Shown here in pieces: positions 27,149 to 36,494 of a stretch of DNA of 64,000 bases. The position numbers and the translations under genes were made by a program. Source of the DNA: Octadecabacter arcticus 238 (GTDB lineage: Bacteria; Pseudomonadota; Alphaproteobacteria; Rhodobacterales; Rhodobacteraceae); NCBI RefSeq assembly GCF_000155735.2, contig NC_020908.1, forward strand, positions 1,865,001-1,929,000. The letters are read 5' to 3'. The notes below the pieces were generated by a model. The model was not told the DNA's origin. It did not search any database and worked only from the letters and a program-made list of their open reading frames with translations. Position 1 is the first letter of the stretch. Each line of letters starts with the position of its first letter.

Positions 27149-28740
27149 ATCGCGCCAGCCATATCGCCAGCTTCGCGCAATAATCGCACCTTAGATCATG
27201 CCAAAAAAAGAGGGGGTTCCCTGTATGTTTACGAAAGCAGTGCACAGCTGGCGCTTGAGTTGATCCTTGAAGAACTTGAGATCGAACAAGCCGTTGAGAC
27301 AGATGATGAACCCTCTGACGCTGAGGCCAAGCCGCCCCGCACACCGCGCAAGCGCAAACCTTTCCCAAAGGGGCTGAAGCGTGTCCAAAAGACCATCACC
27401 CCCAGTGATGCTTGCACCGACTGTGGCGGCAGCTTCAAAGTGCTTGGAACGGATGTGATGGAGGAGTTGGAATATGTCCCGGGACATTACATCGTGAACC
27501 AAATTGGCCGCCCGCGTCTGGCCTGCACCTGTTGTGAGGCCGTTGTTCAGGCTGAGATGCCAAGCCGACCCATTCCGAAGAGCTTTGTCGGCCCCGCGCT
27601 GATGGCCCACATCCTGTGCTGTAAATACGGCTATCATCTGCCGCTGTATCGCCAGAGCCAGATGTTTGCCAACGAGGGCATTGATCTGAGTGGATCGCTC
27701 ATGGCGGGATGGGTCGGCAAATGCACCAAACTGCTGGAGCGCGTCTCAGATGCAATCTGCGATCACGTCTTTGAGGCGCAGGCGATCTTCATGGATGACA
27801 CAACGGTCAAGCTGCTCCAGAAGGGCAATGGCAAAGGAAAGAATAAGACCAAAACCGCGCGACTGTGGGTCTATGCCCGAAAAGAAGACACTTGGGCCAG
27901 CGGAGCTCCACCTGCGGTGTGGTACCAGTTCTCCACCAGCCGTGAGGCGGAGCATCCCAGCAAGCATCTCGAAAGCTATGAAGGCTACGCCCATGCGGAT
28001 GCCTATGCTGGGTATAATGACGCCTACCGCACGGGGCGGGTCAAAGAGATGGCATGCATGGCCCATGTGCGGCGTGAGTTCTTTGACCTTTATGAAAGCA
28101 CAAAGCTGCCCGTGGCGGGCGAAGCCGTGCTGCGGATTAAAAAGCTCTATGATGTTGAGACACAAGCGCGGTTCCTGCCCCCTGCGGAACGCGTGGCCCT
28201 GCGTCAGGAATACGCCAAGCCGATCTTTGATGACCTGGAAGTCTGGCTTAAAGAGCAACTGGGCAAGATCTCTAGCAAGACGCCGCTGGCCAAGGCGATC
28301 AAATATGCACTGGCGCGCCTGCCAAAGGCACGGCCCTATCTTGATCACGGCTTTCTTGAGCTGGACAACAACACAGCCGAGCGCGCAGTGCGCCCTGTGG
28401 CCGTGGGACGCAAAAACTATCTCTTCATGGGATCAGAAGCAGGCGGCAAATCTGCAGCAATTGCTTATACGTTGATAGAGACCGCCAAGATGAACAAAGT
28501 GAATCCCGAAGCCTGGCTCGCATGGGTGCTGGAACGCATCCAGGACCATCAAGCAAACCGTATCAACGATCTCATGCCGTGGGCCTATCAGGACATGATC
28601 GATGCTAAAAACGCCGAGGCCGAGGCAAAAGACGCAGCTTGATCAAGGGCAGCGTTGATGCTTACCTTTAAGTGTGCTGCTAACATGATTAGCTATTTTA
28701 CAAAGAGTGGTTATGGTGATTTTCAGGGAGTGGTGATATT

Positions 28741-28986
28741 TTGGGTTTCACAGAAAACAAGCATGCCTCAGGAGTGGACCGCTATCTTCCTTTCTGCCCG
28801 ACACATGGCCAGATTTACGAAGAATACCAACGAACAGAACGCTATGTTTCCAGATTCGTAAGCGTATGGAATTTCTTTAGTGAGAAGTTACTTTTGCCGA
28901 AACTGAATCTGCAGTTAGATGGATGCAAAGAGCCGGAGGGTGAAAACATTTCGACGGCTTTGAATCTGGTTGCTCGACGTGGCTGA
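28741..28986 (+). CDS. Small protein of unknown function at head of the defence operon
   Basis: 81 residues from TTG 28741, with AGGGAG about 12 bases upstream. I do not recognise it. It contains FCPTHGQIYEEYQRTERYVSRFVSVWNFF, whose Cys-Pro-x-His could bind metal, but there is no second pair. Codon choice looks like its neighbours, and the stop overlaps the start region of the next gene, suggesting it belongs to the operon. It is the first frame after the IS66 insertion. The 5' end was not damaged by it, since the TSD lies 68 bp upstream. It could be an inhibitor or sensor partner of the sigma-like protein. Confidence 0.5.
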   Translation: MGFTENKHASGVDRYLPFCPTHGQIYEEYQRTERYVSRFVSVWNFFSEKLLLPKLNLQLDGCKEPEGENISTALNLVARRG

Positions 28987-31126
28987 AATCAATCTAAACG
29001 CTGATATTGATGGCTGCCTGTCCGTTAAAGAGCTTGTGGACTTGATCCGAGGTGAGGAGGGTTTGCTAGATCAGATAATCTCGACATCTCGGCTGCATGC
29101 CATTGATGGCAAGGGGGACACCGCTTTGCACATCTGTGCCGCACAGGGCCGCCTGCTGTTTTGTGATCGTCTCATAAACGCTGGCTCTGATCCGAGTCTT
29201 GCAAACCATTATGGACAAAGAGCACATGATCGTGCGCGTGAGAACGGCCATGAAGCAGTAGCCGCACTTCTCGAGAGTCTTCTTCCAAATAGCTTATCGA
29301 TTGAGGCCGAAACTGAGGCAATAAGAGCGCCACGTGAGGACGTACTGAAGCAAAAAAATAGCATTATCTTCAAAAAAGCCACTGCTGTCTCTATTGAAGT
29401 AGAAAGCAGCGTTGACGACGACTTTGACTGGGAGTTCGAGAGCGAGGAAGAGGCGACGGTCTTCCACGCAAGCCAGCTCATCGAAGATTATGATGATGAA
29501 TCCTTTTTGTTTGGGGGTCGGGTCGATAGCCTCGGGGATGAAGATGGCGCCGAGTTCGATTTTGATCAGGATGCATTCAGACGGTTCAGTATTCAGGGGG
29601 AGGACATTGGAAAAGTTGCCGTCCCGACTGCGCAAAACGCTGAAGTGTCGACCTTTCGAAGCTTCCTTGAGGGGCAAAGATCGAGGGGTCCGAACCAGCA
29701 AGCTCTTACCTTTACTACAAGGCATTTTGCTGTAGCACTGACTGATGTTGAGAACTGGGTGAATGAGCTCCTGCAAACTGGTAGGTGTGACGCAGAAATG
29801 ATTGACGAGTTGGTCTCGAACGTGCGTGGTAGTTTTTCCTATGACGTCCTGTTTGCCAATGTGTCTCGGGAGATGGCCGCTCTTGGATTATTGCAAGGCG
29901 ACGAAGGACAAGCTTTATTCGACGAATTGTGGGTGGGTCGGGGTGCGATTGACAGTTCCGATATAATCGACCTCCTTACCGCTGTCCTGTCGGGTAATAA
30001 TATGAAGCCAGGTGTCGAGGCCTTTACCCTTACAAGGGGGGCTGAAGAGCGGCTGTTTGATCGCATAGGCGAATGCAATCGCGAGATTTGTTCTGTTCTT
30101 ATAAGCCACGAACTGTTGCTTTCAGTCGCGGTAACCCTTGGTGAGCAGATGTCACGTGGAGAGCTAAAGCAAGAAGTTATTTCAGAGTTGGATATTCATC
30201 CGATGCGTCAAACCGAAGATGGTGAAGTACTGTCCGAATCCCTCTCTTATCTGACCGCTTATCATGCCTTGCTTGAAGTAGGTGACGCTACATCCGGGGA
30301 CCGCAACGGGGCTGAGGATGCCATTGCTTCAATGAAACTTTCCAGCTTTGCAGTGGAACTGATCTGTAAAGAGATTGAGGGTAGTGCCGTGCTCGAGGTT
30401 GCTAGAATGAAGCTTCAAGAGAGCGTTTCTCTGCGCCGATCACTTATAGAGGCTGCCAGTATTTCTCAGCTGACACAATTGAGGCGTCTTGCTACCCGGT
30501 TCCCTACAGAAGGGCTGGAGGAGGATGACCTTTTTCAGGAAGGGTATTTTGGCCTGACCAGATCGGTCGAAATGTTCCACGCTGGTCGCGGGAACAGGCT
30601 CACAACGTATTCTCAGTATAGAATACGGCAGACTATCGCACGGGCAGTCGACGACCACAGATCTGTTGTCCGAATACCTGTACATTTTGCATCCAAGGTT
30701 CGCCTAATAGAACGTTTTGGAGAACGTGTGTCAGGGAACATTTCTCGTAGTGATTATCATTGTGCCTTGGGCAAGGCCTTCCAGATTGAATTAGCAGAAA
30801 TACAAAAAATCGAGAACATCCCACGCTTATCAATTGAGTTTGACGAGAATCTTTATTCTGATGCAGATATTGAATTGGAGCCGTTCCAAAGGGTCCTCGA
30901 ACAACAGCGACAAGCTATAATCAAAGACTTCCTCGAGGACTTGCCTGAACGTCATGCAGATATAATTGTTCGCCGCTTTGGCCTTGATGGGAATGATGAA
31001 ATGACTTTGGAACAATGTGGCCAAGTCTATGGCGTTACTCGAGAGCGGATAAGACAACTCGAGGCCAAGGCTATCGACTGGTTGCGCCATCCAGTACGGG
31101 CAAAATTTCTTCGTGAGCTTCTCTGA
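28979..31126 (+). CDS. Ankyrin-repeat protein fused to sigma-70 regions 2-4
   Basis: 715 residues from GTG 28979 (TTG 28970 is an alternative). Residues about 37-100 form ankyrin-like repeats: GDTALHICAAQGRLLFCDRLI, then GSDPSLANHYGQRAHDRARENGHEAVAALL. Residues 110-490 are acidic then helical, and unrecognised. From about 500 there is a full sigma-70 family core: region 2 with DDLFQEGYFGLTRSVEMF and RLTTYSQYRIRQTIARAV, region 3 opening VVRIPVHF, and region 4 LPERHADIIVRRFGLDG with helix-turn-helix VTRERIRQLEAKA. These match primary-type sigma factors, so it should contact RNA polymerase core and promoter DNA. The stop overlaps the ATPase start (TGATG). Expected roles are operon self-control or a sensor of host transcription. 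Sigma region 1.1 is absent. Confidence 0.88.
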   Translation: MAEINLNADIDGCLSVKELVDLIRGEEGLLDQIISTSRLHAIDGKGDTALHICAAQGRLLFCDRLINAGSDPSLANHYGQRAHDRARENGHEAVAALLESLLPNSLSIEAETEAIRAPREDVLKQKNSIIFKKATAVSIEVESSVDDDFDWEFESEEEATVFHASQLIEDYDDESFLFGGRVDSLGDEDGAEFDFDQDAFRRFSIQGEDIGKVAVPTAQNAEVSTFRSFLEGQRSRGPNQQALTFTTRHFAVALTDVENWVNELLQTGRCDAEMIDELVSNVRGSFSYDVLFANVSREMAALGLLQGDEGQALFDELWVGRGAIDSSDIIDLLTAVLSGNNMKPGVEAFTLTRGAEERLFDRIGECNREICSVLISHELLLSVAVTLGEQMSRGELKQEVISELDIHPMRQTEDGEVLSESLSYLTAYHALLEVGDATSGDRNGAEDAIASMKLSSFAVELICKEIEGSAVLEVARMKLQESVSLRRSLIEAASISQLTQLRRLATRFPTEGLEEDDLFQEGYFGLTRSVEMFHAGRGNRLTTYSQYRIRQTIARAVDDHRSVVRIPVHFASKVRLIERFGERVSGNISRSDYHCALGKAFQIELAEIQKIENIPRLSIEFDENLYSDADIELEPFQRVLEQQRQAIIKDFLEDLPERHADIIVRRFGLDGNDEMTLEQCGQVYGVTRERIRQLEAKAIDWLRHPVRAKFLRELL

Positions 31127-32634
31127 TGGGGGCAAGTTTGACAAGAAATTCGCCGCCGCAGGCAGGCATGCTGATCGAGTCGTTACGCGGGCTTGGATAC
31201 ACTACAGCAACCGCTCTTGCTGACATAATCGACAACGCTATTCCTGCAGGGGCAACCCAGGTCAATGTTCTCTTTCATTGGGCTGAAGGTGACAGTTGGA
31301 TCAGTGTCGCCGACAATGGGAAAGGTATGAGTGATGACGAACTTGAAAGAGCTATGCAGTTGGGCGCGCGTGATCCCAGAGACGAGAGACTTTCAGACGA
31401 TTTGGGCCGATTTGGTATGGGCCTCAAAACGGCTAGCTTTTCGCAGGCGCGGACTTTAACTGTCGCATCCCGTCCTGCAAAAAGTGAATTTAACTGCCTT
31501 CGGTGGGATCTTGATGCTCTCGAAAATACTGCGAGTGGAGATTGGCCACTCCTAGAAGGCGCCGCGCACGGTTCTCTGGAGCGGCTTAAATTGCCCGACG
31601 GTTCACTTTCTGGAACGGTGGTTCTGTGGGAAAAGTTGGACAGAATAATCACTGACGGATTTTCTGGCGATGATATGATGGAACTTATGGAGCAAGTTGA
31701 AGCACATCTGGGGATGACGTTTCACAGAATTATTGGAAAGGCTGCAGGGCAATTCGAATTAACCATCAATGAAAAACGGATCGTTCCTTGGGACCCTTTT
31801 ATGCTCGGACATCTTGGTAAACGGCTCGAAAGCACCGAGTATCGTTTGGTTGGGGCTCCGGACGTAAAGGTGCAATGCCATGTATTGCCACATAAAGACA
31901 TGCTGGGCCATGATGAAGCCAAAGTGGCTGCTGGTCCAGAGGGATGGTCCTCACAGCAAGGCTTTTATATCTATCGAAACAAACGTCTGCTGACTATTGC
32001 AGGCTGGTTGCGACTGGGTGAGCGGGGAAGGCAATGGACCAAGGATGAACCTCATAGACTTGCAAGGATCAGGCTCGACATTCCTAACAACGTCGATGGT
32101 GACTGGAAAATCAACGTGATCAAATCCACCGCAAGTCCGCCCGTAAAGTTGAAACCCCAGTTACATCGGATCGCGAAGGAGACCCGTGAAACAGCTCGAA
32201 GTGTCTTTGCATACAGAGGTAGACTTGTTGAAGGTCAAAATGGGCGCGAAGGGGCTGTACCAGATATTTGGCAAGCAATCCGGAAAACCTCTGGTGCAAC
32301 CTCGTATAGGCTTTCGCGAGAGCACGACCTGTATAGGTCAGTGATAGGTAGGGCCGGGCCTCTAAAAAAAGATATTGAAGCTCTGCTTCGGTTGGTAGAA
32401 GGGACTGTACCAGTACAGCGTATTTGGCTGGATACAGCAGAAGCAGATGAACCACCTGTGAGCAATATTGATGACGAACCGGACCCTATTCTCATAGACA
32501 CGATGGAGGCGGTCTTTGACGCTTTGGTTCATTCGAGCGGATTGAGCGAAGATGAAGCTCGAGCGCGCTTAAGCAAGACACGACCGTTTGATAAAAGGCC
32601 TGAGCTGGTCTCTCAATTGAAAATAAAGAATTAA
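31126..32634 (+). CDS. MORC/MutL-like GHKL ATPase
   Basis: 502 residues, starting on the last base of the preceding stop. GHKL (Bergerat) ATP-binding motifs: N box ALADIIDNAI (about 30-39), G1 DNGKGM (63-68), G2 GRFGMGLKTAS (95-105). The following S5-like fold and helical C-terminus fit the prokaryotic MORC-like ATPases. Comparative genomics has linked these to restriction-modification loci with Z1 and nuclease partners. ATP-driven dimerisation may clamp DNA and license the nuclease. It lies 20 bp before the Z1 gene. Histidine-kinase or Hsp90 function is unlikely because no phospho-acceptor or Hsp90 middle domain is seen. Confidence 0.9.
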   Translation: MGASLTRNSPPQAGMLIESLRGLGYTTATALADIIDNAIPAGATQVNVLFHWAEGDSWISVADNGKGMSDDELERAMQLGARDPRDERLSDDLGRFGMGLKTASFSQARTLTVASRPAKSEFNCLRWDLDALENTASGDWPLLEGAAHGSLERLKLPDGSLSGTVVLWEKLDRIITDGFSGDDMMELMEQVEAHLGMTFHRIIGKAAGQFELTINEKRIVPWDPFMLGHLGKRLESTEYRLVGAPDVKVQCHVLPHKDMLGHDEAKVAAGPEGWSSQQGFYIYRNKRLLTIAGWLRLGERGRQWTKDEPHRLARIRLDIPNNVDGDWKINVIKSTASPPVKLKPQLHRIAKETRETARSVFAYRGRLVEGQNGREGAVPDIWQAIRKTSGATSYRLSREHDLYRSVIGRAGPLKKDIEALLRLVEGTVPVQRIWLDTAEADEPPVSNIDDEPDPILIDTMEAVFDALVHSSGLSEDEARARLSKTRPFDKRPELVSQLKIKN

Positions 32635-32653
32635 TTGACGGAATTTTGACACA

Positions 32654-35500
32654 ATGACAGACAAAAGAGAACTGACCGATATACTTAAAATCAGTGAACC
32701 GCTGATGCGTCGACGTGTTCAAAAGTCGGGTGAGCTTGTTACTTCAGATTTAATCGCGGAAATTCTTGACCGGGTTGAATTACTCGAACCAGAGCTTTTT
32801 GATGACGTAAATAAAGAAGCTGTAATCGATGAAATGATCCGTCGTTCAAGCCATGGCATCGGTAAAATAGCTACTTTGAAAAGTGGTGAAGATCACGAGG
32901 CATGGCTTACCGCTGACCGCAAACAGGACTGGCGGTACTGGCGCCGATATGCGGAGTATATGGATGAAAAGCTTCCTTGGAAGGCGATGGAGGGGTTGGA
33001 TGAATCCACCGATGAAATTCTTGGAAACCTTGAAGATCCAAAACGCCAAGGACGCTGGGATAGACGTGGACTTGTAGTCGGGCACGTTCAATCGGGAAAA
33101 ACCGGGAACTATACAGGGCTTATCTGCAAAGCTGCAGACGCTGGATACAAGATTATCATTGTTCTGGCTGGTCTGCACAATAACCTCCGCGCTCAAACAC
33201 AGATTCGTCTGGATGAAGGATTTCTAGGCTATGCGACCCTTGTAAATGTGGACAGCCTGCCTGCTGTGGGAGTGGGCATCCTAGATCCAAGTCACGAGAT
33301 TAAGCCAAATTGCGCTACAAACCGTTCTGACAAGGGTGACTTCGACAAAACAACTTCTAGAAAGCTTGCAGTGAAGCCGGAGGAGCGACCTTGGCTTTTC
33401 GTGATCAAGAAGAACAAGACTGTCCTCGAAAGGCTCCTGTACTGGGTCGAAAATCATGCGGCTGATATAGTGAATCCCGAAACTGGCCGCAAAGTGGTCG
33501 GTTCTTTGCCTCTAATGGTGATTGACGACGAGTCTGATCATGGTTCTGTTGACACGGGAGAAAACGCTTTTGACGAAAACGGTGTCTCGGACCCGGAACA
33601 CTCACCGACCACCATAAATCGTTTGATACGGGAATTGCTGAATTCGTTTTCACGAAAGGCCTATATTGGTTACACTGCGACTCCTTTTGCAAATATTTTT
33701 ATCCATGAGAAGGGTAAAACTGATCGAGAGGGCGAAGATCTATTTCCATCCGCCTTCATCACCAGTCTGGGTGCGCCTACCAACTATATCGGCCCCGGAC
33801 GTGTATTTGGTTCAAGTTCCTCGGTTCCGGAAGATCTTCCTTTAACCCGAACGATTGATGAGCAAAGGTTTTCTGAGTGGATGCCCGCCATCCACAAGAA
33901 TGGTTGGCAACCACGAATTGATGGAGAGCGAAAACTGCCGGAAAGCCTGATCGAAGCGGTACGGTCATTTGTTTTTGCTTGCGCTGTTCGAAAGGTGCGA
34001 GGCCAAGGGCAAAATCATAGTTCAATGTTGATTCATGTCTCCCGTTTTACATCGGTTCAGGCGGAAGTTGTCGAACAGGTGGATGAGCATGTACGTGGAA
34101 TGAAGCGGCGTTACGATCGCAATATTGATTTAGATACTCTCGATGAAGTGATGCGTAGCGACTATTTAGGCAGATTTCGACCGGAGATGGAGCGAATTCG
34201 CGATGAATTCACGGATGTGCCGCAAGGGCGCGATGTCACTTGGGAAGAAGTACGTGACACTTTGCCATCTGTGCTGGCTGACATCCAAGTCAGAGAGATC
34301 AACGGCTCTGCCAAAGATGCACTCGACTACGCTGAGAACGAACAAACGGGCCTTAAGGTCATCGCCGTTGGTGGCAACAAATTGGCCAGAGGACTTACGC
34401 TTGAGGGTCTTTGCACAAGTTTTTTCCTGAGAACTACCAAGATGTACGACACCCTGATGCAAATGGGTCGGTGGTTCGGGTACCGTGATAACTATCTTGA
34501 TGTGTGTCGTCTTTACACCTCAGACGAGTTGATAGAGTGGTTCGGTCATATTGCAGACGCTGCCGAAGAGTTGCGTCAGGAATTTGACAATATGGTCGCT
34601 GTAGGTGCGTCTCCGAAAGATTTTGGTCTGAAGGTTAAATCACATTCGATCCTCACGGTCACTTCGAGGACGAAAATGAGGAACGCACGTCCGATTGACC
34701 TTACCTATGCTGGTGACTTGCTTCAAACCATCACTTTCCCCTTGGATAAGCGGCACGAAAGCAATTTTGAAGCTGGAATTGCATTCGTGGGCTCCCTCGG
34801 GGCGTCTCGCCCACTCCAACAACAATATTTTGTACCCGACGGGCAAAACTGGAGCGGGCACCTCTGGAGAGATGTAAAGCCTTTGAAGGTAATTGAGTTT
34901 TTAAGAGCCTACCAAACTCACCCTACCTCTATGCGGGTTGTTGCTCCCTTGATTGCCGATTTTATAGCCGAGATGAACAAAGACGGTGAGTTGACTCGTT
35001 GGACAGTTGCGTTGGCCGGATCGTTAGAAGGCAAGCAATATGTGATCGGCAGCGTTGAAGCGGGGATGCTTGGCCGGTCGGGCGTTGGTGATCAAAATAA
35101 TCGGCACGCTATCAAGTCGCTTATTTCGCCTCGTGATCAAGCAATTGACTTGAGGCAAAAGCAGTATGAAGCGGCCTTGGCACATAGCATCCAGACATGG
35201 AGCGGTGATGTGGATCGTAACGAGGGTACAAAGCCGCCCAAAGAACCTACCGGCCCCGCTATCCGCCATATTCTCGGTTACGGGAGCCCGGGTTCAGGGG
35301 TATTACCAGAGCGAGAAAGAGGACTGTTAACACTATACCTACTTGATCCGGATAAGTCGAAAAACCCGCTACTAGAGGGACGGCAACCTGTTCTCGCATG
35401 GTCGGTTGTTTTCCCAGGAAGCTCATCAAAGCGGCGCGTGAGCAACGGTGCATATATGGCGAATGCTGTTTTGTGGGGAGGCTTGAATGACTTGGACTGA
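32654..35500 (+). CDS. Z1-domain helicase-like ATPase
   Basis: 948 residues. Superfamily-2-like motifs: Walker A GHVQSGKTGNY (about 143-153), Walker B VIDDESDHGS (about 288), motif III GYTATPFANIF (about 338), and the arginine-finger motif QMGRWFGYR (about 603). The Z1 domain covers roughly 400-630. Proteins of this class always neighbour DNA-modification or restriction genes and are presumed to move on or remodel DNA. ATG at 32654. The end overlaps the next gene by 14 bases. It is the likely motor of the complex, with the DUF4420 protein as nuclease. Confidence 0.92.
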   Translation: MTDKRELTDILKISEPLMRRRVQKSGELVTSDLIAEILDRVELLEPELFDDVNKEAVIDEMIRRSSHGIGKIATLKSGEDHEAWLTADRKQDWRYWRRYAEYMDEKLPWKAMEGLDESTDEILGNLEDPKRQGRWDRRGLVVGHVQSGKTGNYTGLICKAADAGYKIIIVLAGLHNNLRAQTQIRLDEGFLGYATLVNVDSLPAVGVGILDPSHEIKPNCATNRSDKGDFDKTTSRKLAVKPEERPWLFVIKKNKTVLERLLYWVENHAADIVNPETGRKVVGSLPLMVIDDESDHGSVDTGENAFDENGVSDPEHSPTTINRLIRELLNSFSRKAYIGYTATPFANIFIHEKGKTDREGEDLFPSAFITSLGAPTNYIGPGRVFGSSSSVPEDLPLTRTIDEQRFSEWMPAIHKNGWQPRIDGERKLPESLIEAVRSFVFACAVRKVRGQGQNHSSMLIHVSRFTSVQAEVVEQVDEHVRGMKRRYDRNIDLDTLDEVMRSDYLGRFRPEMERIRDEFTDVPQGRDVTWEEVRDTLPSVLADIQVREINGSAKDALDYAENEQTGLKVIAVGGNKLARGLTLEGLCTSFFLRTTKMYDTLMQMGRWFGYRDNYLDVCRLYTSDELIEWFGHIADAAEELRQEFDNMVAVGASPKDFGLKVKSHSILTVTSRTKMRNARPIDLTYAGDLLQTITFPLDKRHESNFEAGIAFVGSLGASRPLQQQYFVPDGQNWSGHLWRDVKPLKVIEFLRAYQTHPTSMRVVAPLIADFIAEMNKDGELTRWTVALAGSLEGKQYVIGSVEAGMLGRSGVGDQNNRHAIKSLISPRDQAIDLRQKQYEAALAHSIQTWSGDVDRNEGTKPPKEPTGPAIRHILGYGSPGSGVLPERERGLLTLYLLDPDKSKNPLLEGRQPVLAWSVVFPGSSSKRRVSNGAYMANAVLWGGLNDLD

Positions 35501-36494
35501 AGAAGGCCTCGCGCGGATCTGGAGGGCACTCCTAGATACTGAGGGAAGCTCTTGGGCGATCTCGGGGCTTTATCGTGACGGGGAGGTCTCCTTCCATGCA
35601 GGACGTAGTTTTCCGAATGGGTTGGAAGCGATTGTTGTTGATTTTCCCGCGGGCACGATCCGGACTTCAGACAGACTCCCTTCGGGGGGGGGCTTTGATG
35701 TTGTTCGCTTGCCGTCAGAGAATTGGGTATCCGGAAGAGAGGCTTTGGCTCTTGTTCGGCATGTGGAAGGTGCTCATGAGCTGTTTTCCATGATGTCCGT
35801 GAATGTATTGAGGCAGCTTGAGCAACTCGATATGGCCAAACCTCGGCTTTTGCTTGATGCTTTTTTCGTACGGGTCCGAGAATGGCAGGATTTTATGGCC
35901 AACAAGCGGCGTAAGCCGCTTTCGGCGGAGAGACAGGTTGGCTTGCAAGGCGAACTGATGATGCTCGAAATGCTGGCAGATCAGGTCCATTCACCTTTGC
36001 TCGCATTGAACTTTTGGCAAGGTCCGTTGATGGCACCTCAGGATTTCTATGTTGAAGCAGGTGCAATCGAAGTGAAGAGCACTGCGCGTGCAAACGGGTT
36101 CTTGGTGACGATAAGCAGTATCGAACAGCTCGATGCCGAGCGATGGCCGATGTATCTTTGTGGCTTTAGGTTCGTCGAAGATGAAAGCGGTGAAAGTCTT
36201 CAGCAAGCCATCGTCAAGTTGACGCAAAAGATGCAAAATTCCGGTTTAGGTAAGCAGTTTGAAGCATTGCTGCTAATGTCTGGGTACCTATCCGAGCATG
36301 CTGACAGGTATGATCGCCAACTATCTTGCACCGATAGTAAGTACTTCCTTGTCTCGGAAGAGTTTCCTTGTTTGAGGCGCTCAGGTTTGCACGCGCCAAT
36401 CCGGCGGGTTTCTTACGATATTGATATGGAAGCGATTGGTGCAGAAGCCTTGTCGTCAATTGACATGCTTCAGAGCTTACTGGGGAAAAACTGA
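35487..36494 (+). CDS. DUF4420 PD-(D/E)XK motif protein (predicted nuclease)
   Basis: 335 residues, overlapping the Z1 gene by 14 bases. Nuclease-fold residues are visible: E in GLQGELMMLEML (about 155), D in APQDFYVEAG (about 185), and E-x-K in AIEVKSTARANG (about 195). This order, QGE - D - ExK, is that of restriction-endonuclease-like enzymes. It is the probable DNA-cutting subunit of the cassette, the activity against which the divergent methyltransferase would protect. Its stop overlaps the AIPR start (TGATG). Confidence 0.88.
   Translation: MTWTEEGLARIWRALLDTEGSSWAISGLYRDGEVSFHAGRSFPNGLEAIVVDFPAGTIRTSDRLPSGGGFDVVRLPSENWVSGREALALVRHVEGAHELFSMMSVNVLRQLEQLDMAKPRLLLDAFFVRVREWQDFMANKRRKPLSAERQVGLQGELMMLEMLADQVHSPLLALNFWQGPLMAPQDFYVEAGAIEVKSTARANGFLVTISSIEQLDAERWPMYLCGFRFVEDESGESLQQAIVKLTQKMQNSGLGKQFEALLLMSGYLSEHADRYDRQLSCTDSKYFLVSEEFPCLRRSGLHAPIRRVSYDIDMEAIGAEALSSIDMLQSLLGKN

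Larger units (their letters stand above)
24637..27232 (-). mobile_element. IS66-family element, inner copy (2596 bp), inserted in tnpC of the outer copy
   Basis: Ends GTAAGCATCAACGC and GTAAACATACAGGG, flanked by GAAAGCAG at 24629-24636 and 27233-27240. It is the same length as the outer copy and nearly identical, in inverted orientation. The region therefore contains long inverted repeats. Confidence 0.95.
24344..28642 (+). pseudogene. tnpC: IS66 TnpC transposase split by the inner IS66 (outer copy)
   Basis: The 5' part (24344-24636) encodes the coiled-coil N-terminus up to FGSKSES. The 3' part resumes at 27233 with the 8-bp duplication GAAAGCAG and runs to 28642, carrying the zinc-finger-like CTDCGGSFK and DDE region. 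Joined on paper, the frame is continuous and ends ...NAEAEAKDAA. An apparent long frame from 27020 into the 3' part is an accident of reading through the opposite-strand inner element. Confidence 0.93.
23466..28665 (+). mobile_element. IS66-family element, outer copy, interrupted by a second IS66 in opposite orientation
   Basis: Ends GTAAACATACAGGG (23466) and ...GATGCTTAC (28665), flanked by the 8-bp duplication CTTTAAGT (23458-23465 and 28666-28673). Without the inner copy it measures 2596 bp. It carries tnpA, tnpB and a tnpC broken by the inner element. It sits in the divergent promoter region between methyltransferase and defence operon. Confidence 0.95.

Noticed and set aside
27020..28642. 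540-codon open frame that looks like a TnpC with a new N-terminus
   Set aside because: Its first 70 codons are antisense of the inner IS66 tnpA; the true tnpC sequence starts at the target duplication at 27233.
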